This document shows positions 11,794 to 22,930 of a DNA stretch of 64,000 nt, piece after piece. The stretch comes from Paraphaeosphaeria minitans (lineage: Eukaryota > Ascomycota > Dothideomycetes > Pleosporales > Didymosphaeriaceae). The stretch lies in the NCBI GenBank assembly GCA_015832175.1, contig WJXW01000012.1, positions 82,001 through 146,000 of the forward strand, written 5' to 3'. The notes beneath the pieces are model-generated. The model made no database searches. It was not told the DNA's origin and was given only the letters and a program-made list of their open reading frames with translations. The stretch's first letter is position 1, and every line of letters begins with the position of its first letter. The position numbers were made by a program, and so were the translations under genes.

Positions 11794-12831
11794 ATGTCCA
11801 ACGCCTCGTCCACGTCCGGTACAGCGTATGCCAACCTCGACTGGACGCAGTACATACGCTATAGGCCCAGTTACCCACCTTCCCTGCGCAAGCTCATATA
11901 TAGGTACCACACTCGAAATGCTCCCGGCAAGTCTACCAACCCAGATGCTAGCACCCACTGGGACTCGCTGCTCGACGTAGGAGGTGGCATCGGCATCTCT
12001 TCTGTGCCATTTATACGCGACTTTCGCACTGTGCATCTACTCGACCCGAGCCCGCTAAACCATGAGAAAGCGCGGGTCTTCCTGGCTGAGCACGTGTCGG
12101 TCAATAATTTGCAAACGAAGCTCGAGTTCACAATCGCCAAGGCCGAAGAGTACCCCAACAAGCGGTCTGTCGCCGCGGACAGTGGCGCGTCGCTGGCGAT
12201 ATGCGCTTCCACTGCGCATTTTATCGACCCGGACATGCTTATAAAATCAATGTACAAATCGATCCGCCCCGGTGGGACGGTGGCGATCTACAGCTATTGG
12301 CTACCAGTATTTCCGGACCTTGATCCAGCCCTCAGCGTGGAGTACACAAAGACGGTTACGAGGGCTATGAGATTATGTATTCGAGATGAGGCTACGCGGA
12401 ATGTGTTTTCCGATGCGGTTGCTCGGCTGTGTGGAGGTACTACAGTCATGGACGCAATCGCCGTCCCTGGTGATTTGTTTGAGGGTATACAGCGTATCCA
12501 GATCAACACACAAACGGCGTTGTCCCTAGATACCTTTCGCGAGGATCCGGCAGTGCCGTTTACACCACTGGATTCGCAGGTCCGCGAGCAGGAAGATAAA
12601 TGCACGTACGTTAGCGCAACGGATGCCGAAGCGGAAGGATGGACTATGTCCGTGGATCTGGACTTTCTACACGGCATGATCCGGACGATTCTGCCGGCGG
12701 ATATCCAGCTCAGTAAAGAGCAACACGAGGAGTTGTACGGTAACCTTGACCGGACTTTCGCTGCTGAGTGCCTGTCGGGATCTACTCTAGCGATGTGGGG
12801 ACTTGACATGATTCTCGCCACGAGAAGATGA
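11794..12831 (+). CDS. SAM-dependent methyltransferase, TMT1/trans-aconitate type
   Basis: Intronless, 345 residues. The N-terminus (ANLDWTQYIRYRPSYPPSL) is the usual start of the fungal class I methyltransferases grouped with yeast trans-aconitate methyltransferase. The SAM-binding motif I is LLDVGGGIG (about residue 65), motif II ends in HLLDPSP, and the post-motif segment is RPGGTVAIYSYW. The family methylates small carboxylic acids or other small molecules in the cytosol. The substrate is not deducible here. It is on the same strand as the cytochrome P450 about 1 kb downstream, which may indicate shared use in a small-molecule pathway, but no backbone synthase lies within the window. Confidence 0.85.
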   Translation: MSNASSTSGTAYANLDWTQYIRYRPSYPPSLRKLIYRYHTRNAPGKSTNPDASTHWDSLLDVGGGIGISSVPFIRDFRTVHLLDPSPLNHEKARVFLAEHVSVNNLQTKLEFTIAKAEEYPNKRSVAADSGASLAICASTAHFIDPDMLIKSMYKSIRPGGTVAIYSYWLPVFPDLDPALSVEYTKTVTRAMRLCIRDEATRNVFSDAVARLCGGTTVMDAIAVPGDLFEGIQRIQINTQTALSLDTFREDPAVPFTPLDSQVREQEDKCTYVSATDAEAEGWTMSVDLDFLHGMIRTILPADIQLSKEQHEELYGNLDRTFAAECLSGSTLAMWGLDMILATRR

Positions 12832-13875
12832 TTATAGGGGAGATGTTCCCGAGTCATGGACAAGACTAGGAGTATACCGAGCAAAACGCTCGGGGCTTAT
12901 GTACTTCCCGAAGACTTTATCGTGCAAGTCTCGTGTCCCCGTAGGTACACCCCCAATCAAAGTCGCAATCTACGATTCTATTTGAGGTGGTTAGAGAAGT
13001 CCAGGACAGTCAAAAACTCCCAGGTCCAAATCTGTTAGCTCTCTCACATAGACGTGAGCACTGGAGATGTTGTGTAAGTTTCAGCTTTCAGATATTTATA
13101 GTAACCTAAGTTGTACCAGAATTCACTAGGTATTGATACCCCCAGTTGCGTTTTGTATTACATCTGGCTTTGATGCTTATATGAAGGCCAGCCCCGGCGC
13201 TCTGAGCGTTCTCAGAAAGAAAAGGCAGGCGCTGCGTCAATATTTGGGTGAGAGGGTTTTGAGAGAGCTGCAAGAACATATAACCTTGGGTAGTGAGTTG
13301 AGTCTCATGGGCACTGAATGCGGCGGTATTGCAATATCTTCAAAAGCCCAGGACGAGCTACGAAACGATTGGTGTTTCATATCTGCACTTTTGACCCGAT
13401 CGTCATGTCTTGGCTCTGACACCTAGGTACCTAGCCACCAATGGATTAGAGTCAAGAGCTCCAAGGGGGCGGAAGCAAAACTGGGCATGGAGACACCAGT
13501 GATACCCAGGGTTCAGGAAGGTCGTGCCATCTGATCGCAATCGGTACGAAAGGTGACGGCTATTTAATCCTATACGATAGCCGAATACGTACGTACGGTC
13601 TATACGGCTGCTAATTGTCAGACCCTTCCATCGCAGCCAATGACATTGAATTCTACTCTGTAACCTATCCAACTCAGCATCTACTCGTTATAGCCTTCCA
13701 TCCTCAACTTTTCAACTTCCTTCCTTGCGCGTGACGTATTTGCATACGTGTGATAGTGCGATTTTCATAAGATTATTCGGAACGTGCGCTCGTCGTTGGG
13801 GACGCCCTTAAAAAGACACTCCGCAGTGTCTCGCGCTTGCTTCCAGGATCAAAGCGTCCAAAAATTTTGTCCGTA
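12832..13875. other. Intergenic region upstream of P450
   Basis: About 1 kb. It contains the palindromic-looking cctaggtacctag at about 13422 and no recognisable coding sequence. The open frame that runs into the P450 from 13837 starts at TTG, so the upstream part is treated as leader. Confidence 0.6.
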
Positions 13876-15475
13876 ATGGCAGGCGCACTTCAAAGTATTC
13901 TCTCAAAAGCTCGAACGGCCGATTTGCTATCCCTCAAAGGCATCTCCAGTTTCTTGGCCTTTCTTTTCCTCGTCCAACTCGTTCAATCCATTGGCCGCGC
14001 AGTCTATAACGTCTACTTCCACCCACTTCGCAAATATCCCGGTCCCAAGTTGTGGGCCGCATTCGAAGTCACCAGGACCATCGCACGCGTCCAAGGCCGC
14101 CTCGATTTCGCGATCGTGGAAGAACATCGCAAGCATGGCGAAGTTGTGCGTGTCGGTGTGAATGAGTTGTCCTTCATCCATCCGAGCGCATGGAAAGACA
14201 TCTACGGTCATGGGCATGCCGAGCTGCCGAAGTATTTCCCACCCAAAATCATCAACCCGAACCAGATTATTGCTGCCAAAAGCGGTGATCATTTTCGCAT
14301 GCGTAGAGCTTTTCTTCCCGCATTTTCAGAAAAAGCGTTGGCGCAACAGGAACCACTCATGCGTGTCTACATCGACCTGCTCATACAACGGCTCTCGGAG
14401 TGCGCGGGGTCCAACCGGCCTGTGAACATCACGAAGTGGTACAACCTCACGACGTTTGATCTCATCGCTGACCTGACGTTTGGAAAATCATTGGGTGGAC
14501 TAGAGTCTGGGAAATCTAACAAGTGGACACAGAAGATCGAGACCATGTTGAAGCTCATGCCTACACTCATGCTTCTAACAAGTTTTCCACTTCTGGCAAC
14601 CATTCTCAACTTCCTGTTCGCTCGCAAGATGGAGGAAGCGCGACAGAAGCATTTCGAATATGCTGCCTCGCTCGCTATGGACCGCCTCCAAGGGAAAGAG
14701 CAAGCCGATCGCGGAGATTTTATGGATTATATCCTGCGCTCGCGCGGCGAAGTACATCAAGTCACGGATGATGAGCTTGTCCGCAATTCCGATCTCTTCA
14801 TGCTGGCCGGCTCAGAAACTACAGCAACATTGCTACTAGGTGTTACATATTACCTCCTACGAAGTCCAGAAATATACAAAAAAGCCACGGAGGAAGTCCG
14901 TTCCGTTTTCGAACGTACTGAGGACATCACCTTCAAGGAAGCCACGCAACGCTTGCCTTACATGATGGCTTGTTTGAGCGAAGCGTTGCGTGTATTTCCC
15001 TCAGTCCCACTAGCGTTGTTCCGCATCACCAATCCCGGACTGATGACTCCAATCGCCGGTCATATGATACCGCCTGCTGTACGTGTTTCTGTGTCTCTTG
15101 TGCCTGTCGATGCCCGGCTAACTCTACCAGACCCGTGTCGGCGTACACCAGCTCTCAGCATATCACTCACCCCTCAACTTCCACGATCCTGATTCATTTC
15201 ACCCAGAAAGATGGCTTCCAGAGGTTTACAATGACCCCTCATCACCGTTCCATAATGATCGACGTGAAGTGCACAAGCCATTCTCTTTCGGTCCACGTGA
15301 TTGTATTGGGAGAAATCTTGCATTTCACGAGATGCGTCTAATCCTTGCAATGGTCCTGTGGAACTTCGATCTAGAGCTCGGCGATGGCATGGAACAGTGG
15401 CATCTTCAAAAAATCTTTGGCATTTGGTCGAAGCCGCCATTGCAGGTCCGGCTTAGTAAGAGAAAGGCAGAATAG
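13876..15475 (+). CDS. Cytochrome P450 monooxygenase
   Basis: Two exons (13876-15078, 15131-15475) give 515 residues, a normal P450 length. The ATG at 13876 is preferred: it is the first ATG of the frame and is followed by the membrane anchor (ISSFLAFLFLVQLVQSI). Next come the proline-rich hinge (HPLRKYPGPKLW), I-helix AGSETT, K-helix ExxR in SEALR, PERW, and the haem loop FSFGPRDCIGRNLAF with its axial cysteine. The 52-nt intron joins MIPPA to TRVGVHQLSAYHS in frame. The enzyme would be an ER-membrane microsomal P450 using a P450 reductase; the sequence pattern resembles the CYP65-type, isotrichodermin C-15 hydroxylase-like group. The substrate is unknown. Confidence 0.92.
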
Positions 15476-16489
15476 CTCTTGCAAACACTATTCTTATAGT
15501 TATGCCGCTGCTTGCATATCTCCGAGATTCCTCTCATGGCAACAACACTAACCCATGCACTGCCGGTAATCCTTTTGATCGATAGCTACTAGGCTACACT
15601 GTACATTGCTCTTCAATTAGAAAGTCGTTTTGTTATATCGAATCATTTAAACCCCATCATACAATCGCACCCTCTACAACAGGCAAACCGGCGTCCCAGT
15701 CGTAGCCCATCTCTCTTGTACGCCCCTTCGCCTCTCTCTCACACACATCGAGTCTAATCATCGACAACGCTTTGTTTAGCCTGACAAGACTTACATTTTT
15801 GGTTAATTGTAGATTGATACCGGCACATGGCGATCTGAGTTCTTCAATCTAATGGCGTCATTTGCCCAAATAAGCTCAAATTGGGAGAGATGTGTACTGA
15901 TGAAAGGGTTGCTAACAATTGAACTACCTTGAGAAACTCCTCCAGCCTCTAACAGGTTGATTTGGCCTCGGTCTGGAGAATAGAAATGGTGAAAAGATGA
16001 ATTGTGCGTGAGGTATGGCAGAATAACACAAAAGTAGCGCGCTCTACGCGGACAAATAATGATGTGGCGGTCCAAAGAAAAGCAAGCAAAGAAAGTCAGT
16101 ACGATGCACAATCCATGAGCAAGCTATTATCTAGCACGAAGATACCGTACCGAAGCCACACGAGGTTTATTTCCTTTTTCATTGAGCCATACGCTCCTCT
16201 GCCTCAAGCAGTTCTGGCCTGGTGGGTAAGCTTATACTGGTGGAGACTGCCATAGGTACCGATAGCGTCTACGCGTGATACCTGCACGCGATCGCGTCAT
16301 CTCAAAGACATATATCTTCACCACACAGAAGCATTCGAAAACAGGATTTCCACCCAGTGAATCTGCATAAGTTCTACCACACAGCTACTGAAACCGCATT
16401 TTCCACCCGGCGACGCGGCGATTTCTGATTTCCACATCTTTCAACTTCCGCCCATATCCAGCCCCAAACTAAGACAAAATAAACGAACG
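15476..16489. other. Intergenic region between P450 and cupin gene
   Basis: About 1 kb, relatively AT-rich. No domain-bearing frame on either strand. Confidence 0.6.
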
Positions 16490-16894
16490 ATGCCCTCGAC
16501 CATCTTCCCCGCCCACCAGCCCTCCAACCCCGCCCAGCGCTCAGGCCCATCATTCACCGGCACCGTCTTCTCGGACGTCATCCACCGCGACGCCACCGTC
16601 TCCCTCGCAAATGTCACCTTCACCCCCTGCTCCCGCACCTTCTGGCACACCCACGAAGACGGCCAGATGATCAGGGTGCTGTCTGGGTCCGGCCTCGTGT
16701 GCGACAAGGGCGGAGAGCCACGACGCATCCAGGCGGGCGATGTGGTGTGGGCCGCGCCCGGAACCACGCATTGGCATGGTGCCGACGAGGGAAGCATCAT
16801 GACGCATTTTGTGGTTACGAGAGGGAGGACGGTGTGGGGCGAGGAAGTGGATGGGGATGAGTGGCCGAGGGTGGAGGTACGGGAGGGGGCGTGA
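16490..16894 (+). CDS. Small single-domain cupin protein
   Basis: Intronless, 134 residues, one cupin beta-barrel. Cupin motif 1 is visible as TFWHTHEDGQMIRVLSGSG (two histidines and the glutamate-side metal site) and motif 2 as IQAGDVVWAAPGTTHWHGA. Small proteins of this form resemble the bacterial cupins found with carboxymuconolactone decarboxylases and manganese-dependent hydroxynitrile lyases; most bind a divalent metal. No signal peptide, so probably cytosolic. It has no partner gene next to it. The function beyond metal-binding cupin is not assigned. Confidence 0.85.
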   Translation: MPSTIFPAHQPSNPAQRSGPSFTGTVFSDVIHRDATVSLANVTFTPCSRTFWHTHEDGQMIRVLSGSGLVCDKGGEPRRIQAGDVVWAAPGTTHWHGADEGSIMTHFVVTRGRTVWGEEVDGDEWPRVEVREGA

Positions 16895-17515
16895 GGGGCG
16901 GTGGTGGTGATGTGTTTCTGAAGTTAAGCGTTGGAGGGGTTTTGAAGGAGGTCATATAATCCCTCTGGGATATTCGAGGCGGTTTCGTACAATGGGGAGC
17001 CAACCCTTTATCATGTGGTCTTTGCTCATGGATCGCCGTGCAACTCTTCGATCTGGTCGAGCACTCTCTCTCCACTGGAAACTCGCCGAGGATCGTCTGG
17101 GAACACGTTTTTGTTCCCGCATGGCCGGTATCGCACTTCGAGCAGGTTCGTCCATACCAATGGAACATCCGACTAGACGATGTGGGTCTCCACTGCTTAT
17201 TTACGATGGCACAGTCCAATGAGACGTTTCCTATTACCACCCATAGGCAGGAGACGAACAGAGGACGATACTAGCGATCTGATAGAGCTGGTCACCGGCA
17301 CGGATAAGGCGTGACCCATCAGAGTGTGAACAGACGTAGGGCGCAATGATGTGGGATATCTTTGTAGCGTTAACATATCGTACATGGCTTCTCATCTCAC
17401 CGATGCTCGTCAGGCCCTATCTCGTCCAACACCAAAGAATTTGCACGCCCAACTCAGCAATTCTTTCTTCTCCGCACCGCATGTTCCTCTCATCGCCCCC
17501 TGCCAATCATCCGCG
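16895..17515. other. Intergenic region between convergent cupin and ClpP genes
   Basis: About 0.6 kb. Open frames on both strands overlap here but none has a domain, a conserved motif or splice support. No gene is called. Confidence 0.55.
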
Positions 17516-18318
17516 TTACTCCTTCTCCTTCTCCGCTTCCCGCTTCTCCAGCACCTGGTCTACAATGCCAAATTCGAGCGCCTCGTTCGCATCCATAAAG
17601 TAGTCCCGCTCCATGTACTTTTCAATCTCCTCGAGTGTCCGCGGCTTCGTCAAGTGCTTCTGATAAATCTTATTCAGCTGATCCCTCACCCTCAGAATCT
17701 CCTTCGCATGGTCGGCGATGTCGCTCGCCTTGCCGCTGTACCCGCCGCTCGGCTGGTGTATCATGACCCTGCTGTGCGGCAGGATATACCTCTGACCAGG
17801 GCTACCACCTGCGAGCAGCAGCGAGCCCATGGACGCGGCCTGGCCCATGCAGATGGTGGTGACGGGGCAGCGGATGTAGTGCATGGTGTCGTAGATGGCC
17901 ATGCCGGCGGTGACGGAGCCGCCGGGAGAGTTGATGTAGAGGGAGATGGGCTTCGAGGGGTTGTCGGCTTCGAGAAAGAGGAGCTGGGCGGTGACGGTGG
18001 CGGACATGGGGTCGTTGACTTCGCCGTTGAGCGTGATGATGCGCTCCGAGAGGAGGCGCGAGAAGATGTCCGAGGTTTTCCAACCGCCGGCCTAGACGGT
18101 TAATTAACACAAGTCTCGACAAGCTCGTTGGAAGGGAGACATACCACCGTTTCGGTCACGTAGGGCACTGGCATCCATGATGTCGGCTGTGAATACTGCG
18201 CTTGGTTCTGCATCCGTGGCGGCGGGGGAATCGACATGCCCGAGAATGCGCGCGCATTTTGCCGTCTCGAAGCTGCAGCTGCCGCGGGCCTTGCGACCGT
18301 CCGTATGACCGAGGCCAT
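17516..18318 (-). CDS. clpP: Mitochondrial ATP-dependent Clp protease proteolytic subunit
   Basis: Two exons (18318-18145, 18091-17516) give 249 residues. The first about 40 residues are rich in arginine, alanine and serine with no acidic residue, a mitochondrial targeting presequence. The mature part starts at VPYVTE and carries the ClpP catalytic triad: serine in [11 protein letters not shown], histidine in MIHQPSGG and the downstream aspartate region ([18 protein letters not shown]). The 53-nt intron rejoins VTETV to [19 protein letters not shown], the strongly conserved ClpP opening. It forms a tetradecameric chamber that degrades matrix proteins together with a ClpX unfoldase. It shares a 189-bp upstream region with the divergent unknown gene. 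Confidence 0.95.
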
Positions 18319-18507
18319 GATGTGTGTGTAATTGTACGAGCGACAATCGTTGCGGTCCGCATGTGCTCTGAAGCTCTCGCCGCCAAGCCGCTTCCTCCCT
18401 CCAAAATCGGAATCGCCGTCGGAACGGCAGGCGCGAACCTCACTTCACATCCGCCACGGTCCTCCCAACGCCCTCCCACCCTCCTCCCACCCTCCTCCTC
18501 CCAACTG

Positions 18508-19775
18508 ATGCCAGCAAGACGGATTCCCCGCGTCAAGTCATGTCTCACATTACCAAATAATGCGCAGCGTCGCGCTCACGTTGTGAACGTCCTGCGAGGC
18601 GAGGACCTCGGCCCTGTGGTCCAGGATGAACACCACACCTTTCATGCGCGTAAGGACGGCTCCAAGCTGCCCCTACCGCCCGTCCTCGATCCCATAGCTG
18701 TGGAGAAACGCTGGCGCTGGAAGCAGCAGAAAGAGAAACCCGGTGTCGCGGGCTTCACGCCTTTCCAGAAGAAGTTGCTGGAGAACCCCTACGGTATGCC
18801 TTGCACGCATTGGACATGCAGACGCATGGGTTTGACCCCAAGACGAGCAATGCTGACTATACTATCCTATCCTATCCAGCCCACGTCCTCGCCTCCCCCG
18901 TGCGCATTGACCGCTCCCTTTCGACGCTCCTCCCCTCCGCGCTCCTCCTAACCCTGCACATAAAACCGCACCCCAAGACCCTCGAGCCGTGGCTCCTCCC
19001 TCTGTCTCTCTCCACGCCCAACCCCCCCAAATACCTCGGTCCGCCCCTGCGCTTTCTCGCCCACAGCCACAACGTCGCATACCTCACCGCGCGCAAAGAG
19101 ATATGGAAGAAGGTGCTCAGCCAGCGGTTCATTCCGTTTCTGGGACCGCGCGGGATGGCCCAGCTGGTCTGGCGGAAGGACATGCCCGAGATGCTGCTGA
19201 ACATGCTACGGGCGCGCGTCGAGGATAAGCTGGCATGGTTTTTCAAGTGGCGGGGCCGCTTGGTTCCAGTGGCTTCGCCATCGTCGGCCGACACCGAAGA
19301 CGTCGAAGACGTCGCATGCTTCATCTTCCTCGGCAGCCTCCGATCGCGCGCCGACGCAATACACGACGAGGCCGACGCCATCGCCGCCCAAGCGGACAAG
19401 TGGTCCGATTACTTCCGCACTGGCTACGGGAAGTTCTTCGACCCGCATATCACACCTCCCGCCCATCTTCCCAAAGCAACGCACCATCCGCCCCCATGGT
19501 TCCAGCTTGTAGTTCCGCGTCTCGCGCCGCGGGCGCAGTTTCCGCCACTGGAATGCCCCACGACGCGGTGGCGCGGGCGGAAGGTCGCGGTGTACAGTCT
19601 GACAGACATGCTGGGGGCGGAGCGGGCCGAGGCGCTGATTGCGGAGACGCGGTACGAGGGGGAGCGGTGCTGGGTCATGAAGCAGGGCCGGCAGACTGTG
19701 GACGTGCAGATGATGCTGGGGCAGCTGGCGAGCTATCTCGCCTTGCCGGGGCCGGTGTGGTGGCCGCGGCTCTAG
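18508..19775 (+). CDS. Conserved-looking protein of unknown function, possibly mitochondrial
   Basis: Two exons (18508-18793, 18880-19775) give 393 residues; the 86-nt intron has a gtatgc donor, a CTGAC branch site and a ccag acceptor, and joins ENPY to AHVLASPVRIDRSLS. I do not recognise the family. The N-terminus is basic and lacks acidic residues for 30 positions (PARRIPRVKSCLTLPNNAQRR begins at residue 2), consistent with mitochondrial import. The middle has alternating hydrophobic and tryptophan-rich segments (MAQLVWRKDMPEML, DKLAWFFKWRGRLVP) and the end is short and hydrophobic. There is no transmembrane helix of clear length. The head-to-head arrangement with mitochondrial ClpP would fit a mitochondrial role, but this is inference. 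Confidence 0.72.
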
Positions 19776-20412
19776 GAGTCCATTTCCCCACCCAGCCCAA
19801 AGCACCAAGGACATGTTCTTTGTAAGTTGTAAAGTAAAAAAAAATGGGGCAAGCAACCCGTCGATGTATACCCGGTTCTGTAAAAGCCCCCTCTGTACAA
19901 ATACCCATCTTGAGCGTATGAATGAATGTAGATGTAAAATTTCGCCGGCCACGCACCTCTTGATCCGATGACATCCTAATCCCCCAATCCAGTGGATGCA
20001 CCCTCGGCAGACGTGGTAGAGCAGAACATCCATTCCAGTGGTCCACCCAGTGGGACCGTCGAGTGACCATTCTACAAGCCCGGAGGCGGCTAATGCTATC
20101 CGTCGGAGCGCACGCGCACGCGCACGCCCGAGCCCATGAGACCGATGCGGTGGCAAAGGAAGGAAGGTGATTGAGAACCGCGACCACCGTGCCGAAGATG
20201 AAGACCATCGCATTTGCCATCTACGCATGTACATGCAAGCGAGCAACCCCACACATATCAGCGTGGGCCGAGTAATATATATGTATATATCACGGCCACG
20301 TGCCCCCGTACACGCTGCAAACCTCTACCCTTTTCCATCGGGTGCCCGGACGGTACGTGGACAGCACCACACACCCGTGCTAAAACACCACAGACAACCC
20401 CCTCGCAGCCCT
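19776..20412. other. Convergent intergenic region
   Basis: About 0.64 kb between two 3' ends, with a short TA-rich stretch (atatatatgtatatat near 20275) and alternating CG-rich stretches near 20110. No coding signal. Confidence 0.6.
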
Positions 20413-22525
20413 CTAAGCCGCCTTCTTATACCGCTCTCTCAGCTCATCAATCTCCCTTTGGAACCGCTCCATATCATCCAATATATTACTCGCGTTGCTG
20501 CCCTCCTTTTCATGCCCCTGCCCTTGTGCGACCCCAGCATCCACGCTCGACGCCTCTCCGCCAGGCCCCTGGGCGCCAGAAGGATCCTCAACCTCCTCCC
20601 GCGGCGAATGCAGCGCCTGCTCGTCGGGCGCATACTCCCTGCTCAGCGCCGAACTCACGCTCGCGATGCTGCCCTGTCGCTTCCCGTCCATCGAGCTGCG
20701 CGAGAGCCGCTTGTGCTCTGTGCTGGCGTAGCGTGTACCCCCGGGCGAGCTGCCCGGTGGTAGACTGGGCGGCTGCATGTCGAGGCTCGAACGGCCCGAC
20801 TGGCGGCGGCGCGGGGGTGGCGGCGGGGGCGGGAGGTTGGTGTTTGTGTTTGTGCTTTCGCTGGAGACGGCGCGCGAGGTGGTGCGCGCAGAGTGCATGG
20901 AGGGTGTTCGTTTGACTCTTGTGGGCGAAGAGGGCTCTGAGTTGAGCGTTGTGCGGCGGGAGGAAGGTGGGTTTGAAGAGGATGTCATGGGGCGAGCGGA
21001 GGTAGAAAGCTCGGTGGTGGAGGAGTTCGCGCTGGATGTGTTTATTGTTGAAAGAGCGTTGCCATGACGGCGTGAGGGAGGAGGTGGTGGTGGTGCTTTA
21101 TGGGTTGCGGACGTTTGTGGGGAAAGTTCCTGGGCGGAAGCCATGGGTGGGAGGTCGGTCGAGTGCTGGGATGACATGGTAAGGGAAGAGTTGCTGCGGG
21201 ATCGGTTGCCTGTGGTGGAGCTGCGCAGCTGGCTTTGCCGTCTTGCCAGTGGGACGGGTGGGGGGATTTTTCTCTGTGGTCGGGTAGGCGTTGCTTCTGA
21301 TATGCTCGCCGTCTCGCCGTCCCTCGTGTCTGCTAGTGATGCGGTGTCATAAGAGGCGTCTTGTGAAATGATGTGCGCTGGTGCTGATGTCGGGATGGGA
21401 GGCGTCGGAGGAAGCGGCTTGTTCAGGTCCGAGTTGGTTCTCTTGTGCGTCTTCAGCTCGGACGTCACCTCCGCGACGGAGAAGTCGTCAAATGCAACTG
21501 TCTGTGGCGTCCGCTCTTTCACGAGCTTCCCGTGGCGATGTCTCGGTGCTGGCGGCGGCTTCTTCTTCTCCTTCTTGGGCGCTTCCCCTCGCACCAGACC
21601 GGCGTGTTCGTCGTCGGAGGCCGCCATATCGTAAAATGTTGACGGTGACTCGGGATGCGGTTCTTGCACGGTATCGAATATTGATTGGCGTGATATTGAA
21701 GAGGTGTCGGTGCTGCTGCTGCTCTCGAAGACGGCAGGGCTGAGCGGGTTGGAGGCAGGAGCGATGGGTGGAGGCGCGGGATTGCGCGGACTGGTGGTTA
21801 TGCCTTGCATGAGCAGGTTTTTGAAGCCTTCGACGTTCAGCGACTGCCGCGTCTTGTCGGTGGCAGTCCGTTCTGTGACGAGCATGTCAGCATGAGGAAT
21901 ACACTTCAACTTCATTTCCGCATGCTCCCATGGCATCCACAGGGAGAGCCGGCCGTTACGAACCTTTTGGCTGCCCCGCCGCGTCCCCGCCTTTCTCCTG
22001 CGGCTCCATGGTAGCCAGTGTGCGCGAGAAGGGATTTGCAGGTACGCCGCTGGGCGACGAGGCAGATTGAGGAGCTGCGGTGCTCTTCCACGCACTGCCT
22101 ACCATTCCGCCCTCATCCGCGTCTCGGCCGGTGGCATCTTGAGCGCATCCATCTTCGAGTCCGTCGGCGATCGCAGCTGATGAGGCACGACCGCGAGCCG
22201 TTGGGTATGTTGTTTCGCTATCTACATGGCCGGCGTCCAAATGCGGGCGGACGGTCTCGATGGGCGATTCTATGCGAACGGTTTTCTTTGTCTTCGCAGG
22301 TGCCGGCGAGGCATCGAGCACTGTACGTCGGTTATTGTCTGTTCCTTTACTGCAAACGCGTGCAAGCGTCACAAGGGAGCCCGTACCAGAGCCATGTAGG
22401 CGCTCGGCGAGGCTTTCCTCTCGTCTGCTGTCGCTATCAGCAGAGGGAAAGCTCGTCCGGGGTGCGGCGGCGGGGTGGTTCTGGACTAGGAGCGAGGCGC
22501 GGAAGCGGAAGGGATTCCCAGACAT
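20413..22525 (-). CDS. Disordered Ser/Pro-rich protein with C-terminal coiled coil
   Basis: Two exons (22525-21964, 21872-20413) give 673 residues; the 91-nt intron has a CTGAC branch site and keeps frame (GQPK into TATDKTRQSLNVEG). The N-terminus SGNPFRFRASLLVQ is a compact motif seen at the start of several fungal disordered proteins. The rest is low complexity: serine/threonine runs, several polyproline stretches (LPPPPPPPRRR, APPPPPPSRR) that could bind SH3 or WW domains or profilin, and many basic-serine sites. The last 30 residues (ILDDMERFQREIDELRERY) form a predicted coiled coil. There is no enzyme domain. A scaffold or polarity/cortex role is possible but unproven. Confidence 0.75.
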
Positions 22526-22930
22526 GTTTGAGGATTAGAAACAATGCATTTTTCTATATATACACGTGAAGATGGACTCGCGGGGAGGGGGGGCAGCGGA
22601 ACCCCAGGACACGGTGCAGCTGCTGTGTAGTGTGCCTGATGTTGAGCTGTAGGAATAGGTAGGGAACTAAAAGTAACCCTGGCCAGCGCAGAGCGTCAAC
22701 CAACCCCCACATTCGGCCTCCCGCTTCGCAGCCTCCGCCCTCCGAGGCCCAGCGAACGCTTTCAGGTGTCTAGACTAGATATCTGTCTACTAGAAAACAC
22801 GACGAGCCATGGCCCCGCTTGTCACGGAACTCTGCGACACGGCCAAGTCTGTCGACACATGGGTGGGCGATGCGATGTGCGGCAAAGGATGCGAACGAGT
22901 AGGTAGGAACTGGGGCAGCAACGCCATCTA
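22526..22930. other. Intergenic region
   Basis: About 0.4 kb upstream of the disordered-protein gene and downstream of ECO1. No gene seen. Confidence 0.6.

Noticed and set aside
5..16900. Secondary-metabolite gene cluster
   Set aside because: A regulator, P450, methyltransferase and cupin are present but no polyketide synthase, peptide synthetase or terpene cyclase, and the genes lie apart with unrelated neighbours.
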